NCBI GenBank assembly: GCA_035530055.1 | Contig: DATKVN010000071.1 | Location: 1-24,010, forward strand | Reading direction: 5' to 3' | Length of the DNA stretch: 24,010 nt | Origin: a bacterium | GTDB lineage: Bacteria; UBA6262; WVXT01 | Shown here: positions 7,013 through 17,219 of the stretch, in pieces | Layout of the letters: each line of letters opens with the position of its first letter | How positions within the stretch are numbered: position 1 is the first letter of the stretch | Made by a program: the position numbers and the translations under genes | The notes under the pieces: model-generated | Databases searched by the model: none | Told to the model about the DNA's origin: nothing | What the model saw: the letters and a program-made list of their open reading frames with translations, nothing else

Positions 7013-8116
7013 ATGAAGATGAATCCTGAAAGTGAATTACTGTTTATGCAGAAAGCGATAGCCCTTGCCAGGAAAGGTTCATTCAGGGTGAGCCCTAATC
7101 CCAAAGTTGGTTGTGTTCTGGTTAAGGAGGGTAAGATTATTTCCCAGAGGAGTCACCAACATTTTGGGGGTCCTCATGCTGAGATTAATGCTTTGAAGGA
7201 AGCAGGATTGAGAGCTAAAGGCTCTACTATGTATATTAATCTAGAGCCGTGTTGCCATTATGGCAAGACGCCTCCGTGCACAGAAGCAATTATCGAGGCG
7301 GGAGTTAAAGAGGTTGTTGTGGGAATGGTTGATCCCAATCCTCTGGTAAACGGAAAGGGATTAAGGGAACTGAAAGCAAAAGGAATTAAGATAAAATTGG
7401 GAGTGTTGAAAGAGGCATGTGCTAAACTGAATGAGCCCTACATAAAATATATCACCCGGGGAGTACCTTTTGTAATTCTGAAATCGGCAATGTCTCTGGA
7501 CGGGAAAATAGCTACACCAAAAGGAGACTCCCAATGGATTACCAGCGAAGCATCCCGAAAATACGTGAAAACGCTACGTAACCAGGTGGATGCTATCCTG
7601 GTAGGAATAGATACTGTTTTACAGGATAATCCTGGGCTTTTGAGTAGTCGTTCTAAAAAGAGACCTATCAGGGTAGTCCTGGATAGCCACCTGAGGATTC
7701 CTTTAGATGCCCGGGTGCTCAATTCTCGGGCCCCCACCATAGTGGTTACTCAAAAGGGAGTAGATAAGAAGAGAATAGAAAATTTGGAAGCCAGAGGTAT
7801 TGAAGTCCTCCAGATACCGAGATGGAGAAAACATCCCCAAAGAGGTCTTGACCTGAAGTTTCTAATGAAGAAATTGGCTAAAAGAGGAATTACTTCTATC
7901 CTCATCGAGGGTGGAGGTAAAGTCAATGCTTCGGCATTAGAGATGGGATTGGTGGATAAGATTCTCTTCTTCATTGCTCCCAAAATTATTGGTGGAGAGA
8001 AGGCGATTACTCCAGTGGAAGGCGAGGGAATAGATAGGATTGGAGAGGCAATAAAATTGAAAGATACTAAAATCAGGAAATTTGGCGATGATATTTTATT
8101 CGAAGGATATGTTTAG
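7013..8116 (+). CDS. ribD: Bifunctional diaminohydroxyphosphoribosylaminopyrimidine deaminase / 5-amino-6-(5-phosphoribosylamino)uracil reductase
   Basis: RibD performs the second and third steps of riboflavin synthesis: deamination of the pyrimidine formed from GTP, then NADPH-dependent reduction of the ribose. The 367-residue protein has an N-terminal zinc deaminase domain with H55-A-E57 and the C80/C89 ligands in EPCCHYGKTPPC. The C-terminal reductase domain begins near 147 (PFVILKSAMSLDGKIAT) and includes VGIDTVLQDNPGL and LIEGGGKVNASALE. It is the first gene after the FMN riboswitch. The start ATG at 7013 is only 6 bases after the terminator T-run and has no visible Shine-Dalgarno; a second ATG lies at 7019. 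ribE follows after 17 bases. Confidence 0.97.
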   Translation: MKMNPESELLFMQKAIALARKGSFRVSPNPKVGCVLVKEGKIISQRSHQHFGGPHAEINALKEAGLRAKGSTMYINLEPCCHYGKTPPCTEAIIEAGVKEVVVGMVDPNPLVNGKGLRELKAKGIKIKLGVLKEACAKLNEPYIKYITRGVPFVILKSAMSLDGKIATPKGDSQWITSEASRKYVKTLRNQVDAILVGIDTVLQDNPGLLSSRSKKRPIRVVLDSHLRIPLDARVLNSRAPTIVVTQKGVDKKRIENLEARGIEVLQIPRWRKHPQRGLDLKFLMKKLAKRGITSILIEGGGKVNASALEMGLVDKILFFIAPKIIGGEKAITPVEGEGIDRIGEAIKLKDTKIRKFGDDILFEGYV

Positions 8117-8133
8117 GCTGCAGGGATGAACAG

Positions 8134-8772
8134 ATGTTTACCGGAATAATCGAGAAGATGGGAATAGTAGTAGAGAAGAGCCCCAATAGAATTACTATAG
8201 AAACCGAGTGGAAAGATTTAAAAGTGGGCGAATCGATTTCTGTCAATGGTGTTTGCCTTACAGTTGCCCAGAGCGATAATTTCAGACCATTGGGAAGATT
8301 CACTGCAGACTTATCTCCTGAGACTCTTAGCAGCACAACGCTGGACAGTTTAAAGGTTGGAAATAGATTAAATTTAGAGAGAGCGTTGAAATTAGGAGAA
8401 CGCCTGGGAGGGCATTTCCTCAGCGGGCATGTGGATGATGTAGGAAAGGTTAGAGCAATTGTAAGAGAAGAAGGGGGAAAGATTTTCGAAATCACAACTT
8501 CTCCAGAAATTTTGAAATATATCGTTCCTAAAGGTTCAATTGGCGTAGATGGAATCAGTTTGACTGTAGTTCGAGTAATTAATGGCATAGGTTTTTCTGG
8601 CTCTATCATTCCCCACACCGAGAAGGTTACCACTTTTGGTTTTCTGAAAGTGAATGATTCAGTAAATATTGAAGTGGATATGTTAGCAAAATATGTTGAG
8701 AATTTAATCAACAAGAAAAAAGAGAAATCTGGTATAACCAGAGAATTTCTCTTAGAAAAGGGATTTCTATGA
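8134..8772 (+). CDS. ribE: Riboflavin synthase alpha chain
   Basis: This enzyme dismutates two molecules of 6,7-dimethyl-8-ribityllumazine into riboflavin and the pyrimidine precursor, as a homotrimer in the cytosol. The 212-residue protein shows the classic MFTGIIE start and the two lumazine-binding repeats: [11 protein letters not shown] with [11 protein letters not shown] in the first half, and [11 protein letters not shown] in the second. The ribosome site AGGGA (8122-8126) fits ATG 8134. Its stop overlaps the next start as ATGA (8769-8772), which implies translational coupling to ribBA. Symbol usage varies; in some bacteria this gene is called ribC or ribB. Confidence 0.97.
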   Translation: MFTGIIEKMGIVVEKSPNRITIETEWKDLKVGESISVNGVCLTVAQSDNFRPLGRFTADLSPETLSSTTLDSLKVGNRLNLERALKLGERLGGHFLSGHVDDVGKVRAIVREEGGKIFEITTSPEILKYIVPKGSIGVDGISLTVVRVINGIGFSGSIIPHTEKVTTFGFLKVNDSVNIEVDMLAKYVENLINKKKEKSGITREFLLEKGFL

Positions 8773-9968
8773 AGTTCAACACAATTCCGGAAGCGATAGA
8801 ATATATTAGAAAAGGCAAAATGGTCATTGTTATTGATGATGAGGAACGGGAGAACGAAGGCGACCTGGTCATGGCAGCATCGAAAGTGACTCCTGAGGCA
8901 ATAAATTTCATGGCCAAATATGGTCGAGGACTGGTCTGTCTGGCAATTGTTGGGGAAAGGCTGGATAAGCTGGGAATTAAGCCGATGGTGGCCAATGGCG
9001 TGGAGTTACGTGAGGCAGCATTCACAGTTTCTGTTGATGCCAGGAAAGGCACGACTACAGGAATTTCGGCTCACGACCGGGCAACTACAGTAAAAACAGT
9101 GATTAACCCCAGGACCAAGCCTTCTGACCTTTGCAGTCCCGGACACATCTTTCCTCTCCGCTATCAGGAAGGAGGTGTTCTGGTGCGTGCAGGTCATACT
9201 GAAGCAGTTGTAGACCTGGCGAAGCTGGCAGGTTTATACCCTGCTGGGGTGATTTGTGAGATAATGCATGAAGATGGTAGAATGGCCAGGACGCCCGAAC
9301 TTTTCCGCTTCGCTAAAAAATATAAGATGGCTATTATTACTATTGCTGACTTGATTGAGTATCGCCGGCGAACAGAAAAATTCATAAAAAGGATAGCCAC
9401 CACCAGATTACCTACAGAATTTGGCGAATTTAAAATAATTATCTATGAGTCCCTTCTGGACAATGAGCACCATCTCGCCCTGGTAAAAGGAGAAGTAAAA
9501 GGCAAGAAAGACATTCTGGTGAGAGTCCACTCTTCCTGTTTAACCGGGGATATCCTCCATTCCCTGCGCTGCGATTGCGGTTCCCAGTTACATCGAGCAA
9601 TGGAAATAATTGAAAAGAAAGGTCAAGGAGTCATATTGTATATGAATCAGGAAGGCAGGGGTATTGGATTGGTGAACAAAATAAAAGCATACGAACTACA
9701 AGATAAAGGTTTAGATACCGTAGAGGCTAACAAAGTTTTAGGGTTTAAGCCAGATTTGAGAGATTATGGCATTGGTGCTCAGATACTTGCAGACCTGGGA
9801 CTGTCCACCATAGCTCTTCTAACCAATAATCCTCGCAAGATTGTGGGAATAGAAGGCCATGGATTGAAGGTAACCAAGAGAATCCCCCTGGAAATAAGGC
9901 CCACCAGGGCAAATCAAAAGTACCTTCGGGTCAAGAAAAAGAAATTAGGCCATATGTTAGAAGTTTGA
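8769..9968 (+). CDS. ribBA: Bifunctional 3,4-dihydroxy-2-butanone-4-phosphate synthase / GTP cyclohydrolase II
   Basis: RibBA supplies both starting materials of riboflavin: the four-carbon unit from ribulose 5-phosphate and the pyrimidine from GTP. The 399-residue protein has the full N-terminal butanone-phosphate synthase domain, with the acidic loop [11 protein letters not shown] (23-33), RAGHTEA near 140 and [11 protein letters not shown]. The C-terminal cyclohydrolase II domain carries the zinc cysteines in [17 protein letters not shown] and the NQEGRGIGL catalytic region, then TNNPRK and GLKV. Both halves look catalytically intact. AAAAGGG at about 8756-8762 provides a ribosome site inside the end of ribE. 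It is the last gene before a repeat-containing gap of 127 bases. Confidence 0.97.
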   Translation: MKFNTIPEAIEYIRKGKMVIVIDDEERENEGDLVMAASKVTPEAINFMAKYGRGLVCLAIVGERLDKLGIKPMVANGVELREAAFTVSVDARKGTTTGISAHDRATTVKTVINPRTKPSDLCSPGHIFPLRYQEGGVLVRAGHTEAVVDLAKLAGLYPAGVICEIMHEDGRMARTPELFRFAKKYKMAIITIADLIEYRRRTEKFIKRIATTRLPTEFGEFKIIIYESLLDNEHHLALVKGEVKGKKDILVRVHSSCLTGDILHSLRCDCGSQLHRAMEIIEKKGQGVILYMNQEGRGIGLVNKIKAYELQDKGLDTVEANKVLGFKPDLRDYGIGAQILADLGLSTIALLTNNPRKIVGIEGHGLKVTKRIPLEIRPTRANQKYLRVKKKKLGHMLEV

Positions 9969-9977
9969 AATTGTAGC

Positions 9978-9997
9978 AGCAGAGCGATAGCTCTGCT
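9978..9997. repeat. GCAGAGC hairpin repeat
   Basis: AGCAGAGC, loop GATA and GCTCTGCT form a perfect 8-bp hairpin. The same unit recurs at 19431-19450 and, with a GACA loop, at 23165-23182. Each copy is preceded by GTAGC and stands next to other repeat types. It lies 9 bases after the ribBA stop. Confidence 0.85.
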
Positions 9998-10003
9998 AAA
10001 TGT

Positions 10004-10060
10004 ATGTAGTGTAGGGGCTTGTCCCCGTAAACATTACGCCCATGAAGGGCTACACTACAT
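10004..10060. repeat. Complete TAGTGTAG-family cloverleaf-like repeat
   Basis: This is the best-preserved copy. ATGTAGTGTAG (10004-10014) and CTACACTACAT (10050-10060) are perfect 11-bp outer arms. Between them lie three hairpins: GGGGCTTGTCCCC, GTAA-ACA-TTAC (10027-10037) and GCCCATGAAGGGC, giving a cloverleaf-like fold on paper. It sits between ribBA and ribH with no T-run, so it would be transcribed within the riboflavin mRNA if readthrough occurs. Confidence 0.9.
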
Positions 10061-10095
10061 AGAATGAAGATAATGTAAGCAAAGGAGGAGGGAAA

Positions 10096-10563
10096 ATGGC
10101 TAAAGTACATGCGGGAAAGATGATGGCGAAAGGAAAGAATTTTGGGATTGTAGTTTCCAGGTTTAATGATTTCATCAGCCAGAAACTACTGGACGGGGCT
10201 CTGGATGCTTTAAGGAGACACGATGCTGATGAAGAGCGGATTGAAATTTTTTGGGTCCCCGGTTCTTTTGAAATTCCTTGGGCAGCAAGGAAGATGGCAT
10301 TGAGCAAGAAGTATGATGCGATATTGTGTTTGGGAGCAGTTATCAGAGGTGATACACCCCATTTCGATTATATTGCCAGTGAGGTGGCTAAAGGTATAGC
10401 ACAGACTTCTCTTTCCACAGGAGTGCCCACTCTCTTCGGCATAATCACTGCTGATAATCTGGAACAAGCTATCAACAGGGCGGGAACCAAGGATGGTAAT
10501 AAAGGTGCCCAGGCAGCATTGAGTGCAATCGAGATGGTAAATTTACTACCTATGATGGAATAG
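10096..10563 (+). CDS. ribH: 6,7-dimethyl-8-ribityllumazine synthase
   Basis: RibH condenses the ribitylamino-pyrimidine with dihydroxybutanone phosphate to give the lumazine substrate of riboflavin synthase; it usually forms pentamers or icosahedral capsids. The 155-residue protein has the substrate-binding SRFN motif near 19, VPGSFEIP, the [17 protein letters not shown] segment with the catalytic histidine near 89, and [16 protein letters not shown] with GNKGAQAA. A strong ribosome site (AAGGAGGAGG, from 10082) precedes ATG 10096. It completes the core pathway but is separated from ribBA by two repeat elements. It may be read from the riboswitch promoter or from its own; I see no clear promoter in the gap. 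nusB follows closely. Confidence 0.97.
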   Translation: MAKVHAGKMMAKGKNFGIVVSRFNDFISQKLLDGALDALRRHDADEERIEIFWVPGSFEIPWAARKMALSKKYDAILCLGAVIRGDTPHFDYIASEVAKGIAQTSLSTGVPTLFGIITADNLEQAINRAGTKDGNKGAQAALSAIEMVNLLPMME

Positions 10564-10603
10564 ATAAAATAGAGCCGGTCTATTTGATTTAAAGGTGACA
10601 AAT

Positions 10604-13055
<2,452 letters not shown>

Positions 13056-13058
<3 letters not shown>

Positions 13059-13202
13059 TGTAGGGGCTTTATTCCCGCAATGATTTTGGTCGCGTAGGGG
13101 CGACCTTTACGGTCGCCCAAGGGTTTATCCCCGTAAGGATTACGCCCATAAAGGGCTACACTACCGGCAATAAGGATTACGCCCATAAAGGGCTACACTA
13201 CC
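13056..13202. repeat. Mosaic of palindromic repeats including a 32-bp direct repeat
   Basis: A compound array fills the ligA-DUF362 gap. TAGTGTAGGGGCTTTATTCCCGC begins at the ligA stop codon. GTAGGGGCGACC with GGTCGCCC forms a hairpin near 13094-13118. Then come GGGTTTATCCCC and GTAAGGATTAC, and a GCCCATAAAGGGC hairpin ending in CTACACTACC. The 32 bases at 13134-13165 recur perfectly at 13171-13202, a 37-base period, so the right end of the element is duplicated. Confidence 0.88.
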
Positions 13203-13226
13203 AACAACTTTTGGAAAGGAGAATAA

Positions 13227-14267
13227 TTGTCTAAGGTCTATTTTATCGATTTCAAATCCCTGCGCAAGTTTAAGAAACTACTTCTCCACGCCGGTTTAGA
13301 TAGGGTAGTTTCAAAAAATGACATAGTGGCTATCAAATTACACTTTGGAGAGAAAGGGAACAGGGGATATGTGAAGCCAGAATATGTCCAGCGGGTGGTC
13401 AAAGAGGTGAAAGCGTTAAAAGGGCGACCGTTTTTAACTGACTCCAATACTATATATGTTGGGGAGAGGTCTGATGCCTTAAGACATCGGGCTATTGCCA
13501 GAACCCATGGTTTTAGTTTAGAAAATTGCGGAGCTCCTATAGTAATCGCCGATGGCTTGAGGGGAAATAGCTTTGTGGAAGTAGAAATCGGCCAGAAACA
13601 TTTCAAAAAGATAAAAGTCGCCAGCGCTCTTTATCAAGCTGATGGGTTGATTTTTGTTACGCACTTCACGGGGCATGAATTAGGTGGTTTCGGAGGAACT
13701 CTTAAGAATGTTGGAATGGGTGGTGCTTCCCGCACTGGTAAATATGAAATACATGAAGCAGTCGTTCCCAAAATAGAAAAGGGCAAATGCACTGGATGTG
13801 GGGTCTGTGTTACGTGGTGTCCCGCGGGAGCTATTAATATAGTAAAGAAGAAAGTCAAGATAGATAATAATAAATGCATAGGTTGCGGGGAGTGTATCCT
13901 TTATTGCAATTTTGGCACTCTCTCTATCGAATGGAGCAATTTAACAGAGAGTGAGCAAGAAAAGCTTGTCGAGTATGCTTATGGAGTTCTGAAGAACAAG
14001 AAGGTTCTGTTTATTAACTTTCTTAATTTCATTACTAAGTTGTGCGACTGCTGTGCCACTACAGCCGGCCCTGTTGTTCCGGACATTGGCATCTTAGCCT
14101 CTTTCGATCCGGTAGCAATTGATGAAGCTTCTGTGAAGTTGGTTAACGAAGTAGGAAAAAGGGATGTATTTCGCCAGCTCTTTCCCGGGAAAGATTGGGA
14201 ATTTCAGCTCAATTACGCTCAGAAGTTAGGTATGGGAACAAGGAATTATGAGTTAGTGAGGATATAA
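13227..14267 (+). CDS. DUF362 domain protein with two [4Fe-4S] ferredoxin motifs
   Basis: A 346-residue probable redox protein of unknown substrate. The DUF362 domain is recognisable from VAIKLHFGEKGNRGYVKP, FLTDSNTIY, THFTGHELGGFGG and LKNVGMGGASRTGK. A bacterial-ferredoxin pair then follows: CTGCGVCVTWC (C188, C191, C194, C198) and CIGCGECILYC (C217, C220, C223, C227). The C-terminal part holds a CDCC cluster and the family motif VVPDIGILASFDPVAIDEA. Start: TTG at 13227 is preceded by AAAGGAG (13215-13221). DUF362 ferredoxin proteins are common in anaerobes, and their reaction is not established. The next gene starts 14 bases after the stop. The cysteine content supports an electron-transfer role in the cytoplasm. 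Confidence 0.92.
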   Translation: MSKVYFIDFKSLRKFKKLLLHAGLDRVVSKNDIVAIKLHFGEKGNRGYVKPEYVQRVVKEVKALKGRPFLTDSNTIYVGERSDALRHRAIARTHGFSLENCGAPIVIADGLRGNSFVEVEIGQKHFKKIKVASALYQADGLIFVTHFTGHELGGFGGTLKNVGMGGASRTGKYEIHEAVVPKIEKGKCTGCGVCVTWCPAGAINIVKKKVKIDNNKCIGCGECILYCNFGTLSIEWSNLTESEQEKLVEYAYGVLKNKKVLFINFLNFITKLCDCCATTAGPVVPDIGILASFDPVAIDEASVKLVNEVGKRDVFRQLFPGKDWEFQLNYAQKLGMGTRNYELVRI

Positions 14268-14281
14268 ATAGAGAACGAGCT

Positions 14282-14746
14282 ATGAAATTCTTAGTAGATT
14301 TTATGCTTGGCAGGCTTTGCAAATGGCTGAGGTTACTCGGTTACGATGTCTCCTACTTTGTGTCTGACAAGAAGAGTGATTTAATTTATCAAAGTCTCAA
14401 AGAGGCAAGAATAATATTGACCCGGGACCACCGATTAAGCAAGAAGAAAGCGATAAAGTTAGTTATAATTAATAGCGATTTACTGGAAGAGCAATTGGAA
14501 CAGGTTTTTTCCGAACTAAATATTAAAGTAGACCCTGACGAGATATTCACAAGATGCTTAGTGTGTAATGAAATTCTTCAGAAAGTAGAAAAAGAGAAGG
14601 TTAAAGATAAAATCCCCACTTATGTTTTTCAGACACAGAAAGAATTTTCCTATTGTCCAAATTGTCAGAAGGTATACTGGAAAGGCACCCATTGGGACCT
14701 GGCACATCAACTCCTCAAAAAATTAAAAAGCGATAAAAAAAATTAA
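14282..14746 (+). CDS. Mut7-C RNase domain protein (PIN-like fold with zinc ribbon)
   Basis: A 154-residue protein matching the Mut7-C (formerly DUF82) family, a PIN-like predicted RNase found alone in many bacteria and archaea. Visible features are the start KFLVDFMLGRLCKWLRLLGYD with D6, the ARIILTRDH stretch with D49, and a zinc ribbon made of C92/C95 (CLVC) and C125/C128 (CPNC). The family ending VYWKGTHW follows. The RNA substrate is unknown. It lies 14 bases after the DUF362 gene, so co-expression is likely but a shared function is not shown. Confidence 0.93.
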   Translation: MKFLVDFMLGRLCKWLRLLGYDVSYFVSDKKSDLIYQSLKEARIILTRDHRLSKKKAIKLVIINSDLLEEQLEQVFSELNIKVDPDEIFTRCLVCNEILQKVEKEKVKDKIPTYVFQTQKEFSYCPNCQKVYWKGTHWDLAHQLLKKLKSDKKN

Positions 14747-14755
14747 GCAGGAGTT

Positions 14756-14792
14756 CCTCTCCCCTTGGGGGAGAGGATTAAGGTGAGGGGGG
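14756..14792. repeat. CCTCTCCCC/GGGGAGAGG palindromic repeat
   Basis: CCTCTCCCC (14756-14764) and GGGGAGAGG (14768-14776) form a perfect 9-bp hairpin, followed by ATTAAGGTGAGGGGGG. The tail matches the copy at 91-121 and a fragment (AGGTGAGGGGG) at 23223-23233. It lies between the Mut7-C gene and the DUF3786-like gene, inside what otherwise looks like an operon. Confidence 0.82.
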
Positions 14793-14817
14793 AAGGTAAA
14801 GTCACTGGAAAAAGCTC

Positions 14818-15372
14818 ATGGGATACGAAGTTGCTATTTCAAAAGCGTGGGCAGAATTAGAAAATATTAGCCAGAAAAAAAATCATATTGTTCGCTTTCT
14901 GGATGATGAATATAATATTGATTTAGAGAAAAAAAGCATTTTGTCCCTATCTACCAATGTTCCCCCAAAGACTCACATCAGCATTTTGCTACTGCATTAT
15001 CTTTCCCGTAAATTAAAAGGGCTACCTAACCCAACAGGAGAATGGATTTCCTTTAAGCAATTAGATGGCGGTCAGTTTTATTATTCTGTTTTCAGGAAGC
15101 GTGTCCTGGAACCCATAATTAAAAAATATGGAGATAATCCTCAAGGCCTTATTTCTGAATTGACAAAGCGCTTTAAAGGCAAAGAAGTCAAACAAGCAGA
15201 CGCAAGCGTTGTTTTTGACGTATTTGATGGCATACCATTATTTATTAAATTGTGGCGAGGCGATGAAGAATTCGGCGCCGAAGCAAATCTCCTCTTTGAT
15301 AGAAGCATCAGCGAAATCTTCTGCACGGAAGATGCAGTAATTACGGCGGAAGTCGTAGCCTCTACGATTTGA
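14818..15372 (+). CDS. DUF3786-like protein of unknown function
   Basis: A 184-residue soluble protein with no signal peptide or membrane segment. The pattern resembles DUF3786. The N-terminal alpha-helical segment is followed by HISILLLHYLSRKLKG, then GEWISFKQLDGGQFYYSVF. The C-terminal part has IPLFIKLWRGDEEFGAEANLLFD, then a segment around 164-177 near a conserved acidic ED. DUF3786 proteins occur in anaerobes, often near corrinoid, Fe-S or folate enzymes, and are uncharacterised. No strong ribosome site precedes ATG 14818. Its TGA stop overlaps a possible TTG start of recX by four bases (TTGA), so translation may be coupled. The family assignment is from memory of its motifs. Confidence 0.72.
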   Translation: MGYEVAISKAWAELENISQKKNHIVRFLDDEYNIDLEKKSILSLSTNVPPKTHISILLLHYLSRKLKGLPNPTGEWISFKQLDGGQFYYSVFRKRVLEPIIKKYGDNPQGLISELTKRFKGKEVKQADASVVFDVFDGIPLFIKLWRGDEEFGAEANLLFDRSISEIFCTEDAVITAEVVASTI

Positions 15373-15377
15373 AGACT

Positions 15378-16025
15378 ATGAAAATAACCAAAATTGAGAA
15401 GCAGAAACGTCGACAAGACTTATATTCCTTATTTCTCGATGGAAAATATGCATTCCATTTGCATAAAGATGTGCTTTCCGACTTGAGATGGAAAATAGGA
15501 CAGGAAGTTGACCAACAAGAGATAAGAAGAGTCACTCGCCTGGAACAGCTCAAGGAAGCTCACGATTACGCATTTCTTCTCTTATCCTATCGTGCCCGGA
15601 GCTGTCAGGAAATCACAGAGAGGCTTCTTAGAAAAGGATATGAAAGAGAGATAGTCCAGGAGGTGGTTGAGAAATTAAAAAGCCTCCATTATCTGGATGA
15701 CCGCGCTTTTGCCATAGAATGGGTAGAAAGTAGGTTAAGAGAGAAAAGAGGAAAGATACTAATACGTCGGGAACTTTTGCAAAAGGGAATAGAAAAGGAG
15801 GTAATCGACGATTCCATAGATGAAAGCTTTAAGAAGATTGCCTCAACTGAGGACGAATTGGCCTGGCAAGCAATTGAAAGGAGGATTCCCCGGTATCAGA
15901 AATTAGAAAAGTCGAAAGCCTATCGTAGAATAAAGGATTTCTTAATTCGTCGAGGATTTTCCATTGAGACTACCGAAACTACCCTCAATAATTTTTTTCA
16001 GAACTACAGGAAAGATTCTGAATAG
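15378..16025 (+). CDS. recX: Regulatory protein RecX
   Basis: RecX binds RecA filaments and modulates recombination and the SOS response. From ATG 15378 the protein has 215 residues. It shows the family's repeated three-helix units: LKEAHDYAFLLLSYRARSCQ with EITERLLRKGY, then the signature LHYLDDRAFAIEWVESRLREKRGK, then IRRELLQKGI and IKDFLIRRGFS. The start could instead be TTG 15369, which overlaps the upstream stop. No recA lies in the window. In many bacteria recX sits beside recA and before alaS; here alaS is about 3.5 kb downstream with six genes between. Confidence 0.93.
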   Translation: MKITKIEKQKRRQDLYSLFLDGKYAFHLHKDVLSDLRWKIGQEVDQQEIRRVTRLEQLKEAHDYAFLLLSYRARSCQEITERLLRKGYEREIVQEVVEKLKSLHYLDDRAFAIEWVESRLREKRGKILIRRELLQKGIEKEVIDDSIDESFKKIASTEDELAWQAIERRIPRYQKLEKSKAYRRIKDFLIRRGFSIETTETTLNNFFQNYRKDSE

Positions 16026-16034
16026 AGTCATAGT

Positions 16035-17219
16035 ATGAAAAAGTTTATAAGCGGTCTGGGAATTAACATCTTTCTTCTGGGAACAATCAGTCTCCTAACC
16101 GATGTCTCCAGCGAGATGATGCTGGCTATCCTGCCACTTTTTATTGTTTCTCTGGGTGGAGCGGGAATAGCTATTGGTCTTATTGGCGGTATAGGAGACA
16201 GTGTAGCTTCCTTGCTTGAGGTCTTCTCCGGATACTGGTCGGATAGATTGAGAAAGAGAAAATCTTTTGCTTTCTTTGGCTACTCCCTTTCCTCTGTAGC
16301 AAAACTTTTCTTTCCTTTGGTCTCAAGCTGGACGCAACTTTTAATCTTAAGACCGCTGGAAAGAATAGGGAAAGGTATACGCACTGCTCCTCGCGATACT
16401 ATAATTGCTTCCTCAGCTAAGGTGGAGGTTAGAGGAAAAGCATTCGGATTCCATCGGGCAATGGATTCTTTTGGTGCTTTTTTAGGAGCCTTTTTAGCTT
16501 TTATTCTCTTCTGGTTTTTAAAATTTGAATTTAAGCCCATACTTCTTATTGCAGCTCTAATTAGTTTTCTGGCTCTAATTCCCTTTATCTGGGTAAGAGA
16601 GAAAGTGGCTGATACCTATCCTAAAAGTAAAACTTCCTTTAGAATAAGTTTGATAAATCTTCCCCCATCCTTTAAAAGATACCTTATGGTTGCAGTCGTC
16701 TTCGCTTTAGGAAACTTTACTTATATGTTCTTTATTCTCAGAGCCAAGGATGTCTTCCAACCTTTTTTTCCTTCCAGGTTGGCTATGGCTATTCCCATTC
16801 TACTATATTGCTGGTTTAATATCGTTTATGCTCTATTTTCTTTACCTGGAGGAATGCTCTCAGATAGAATTGGTCGAAGGAGAACTTTGAAGATTGGCTA
16901 TTTCATATATAGTCTCTCTTGTCTCGGATTTGCACTCACGAGAACACTCACATCTTTCATTATTCTGTTTGCCCTTTATGGAATCTCTTTTGCCCTGGTG
17001 GTAGGGAATCAACGCGCATTTGCTTCAGATTTTGTAGAAGAGAATCTACGAGGAACAGCGTTAGGCACATTCCACACAGCAATAGGTATCTCTACGCTCA
17101 TAGCAAGCATTTTTGCCGGAATCTTATGGACATATAGTCCCAAACTGACATTTTCCTATGGAGCAGTCCTGGGTCTGGTAGCAGCCATAAGTATTGGCTC
17201 TATTGGAAAAAAGATGTAG
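16035..17219 (+). CDS. Major facilitator superfamily transporter
   Basis: A 394-residue integral membrane protein with about 12 hydrophobic segments in two six-helix halves. The MFS A-motif appears as GYWSDRLRKRK in the first half and GGMLSDRIGRRR in the second. The segment RPLERIGKGIRTAPRDTIIA after helix 4 is typical of a widespread MFS group of unknown substrate. The substrate and direction cannot be inferred. It starts 9 bases after recX without a strong ribosome site and may be translated from the same mRNA. Its stop TAG (17217-17219) is part of the TAGTGTAG repeat that begins there, the same arrangement as at ligA. Confidence 0.92.
   Translation: MKKFISGLGINIFLLGTISLLTDVSSEMMLAILPLFIVSLGGAGIAIGLIGGIGDSVASLLEVFSGYWSDRLRKRKSFAFFGYSLSSVAKLFFPLVSSWTQLLILRPLERIGKGIRTAPRDTIIASSAKVEVRGKAFGFHRAMDSFGAFLGAFLAFILFWFLKFEFKPILLIAALISFLALIPFIWVREKVADTYPKSKTSFRISLINLPPSFKRYLMVAVVFALGNFTYMFFILRAKDVFQPFFPSRLAMAIPILLYCWFNIVYALFSLPGGMLSDRIGRRRTLKIGYFIYSLSCLGFALTRTLTSFIILFALYGISFALVVGNQRAFASDFVEENLRGTALGTFHTAIGISTLIASIFAGILWTYSPKLTFSYGAVLGLVAAISIGSIGKKM

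Noticed and set aside
8073-8714. 213-residue open frame on the - strand
   Set aside because: It is antisense to ribE, which is a certain gene; the peptide is low-complexity in Ser, Thr and Phe and has no recognisable domain.
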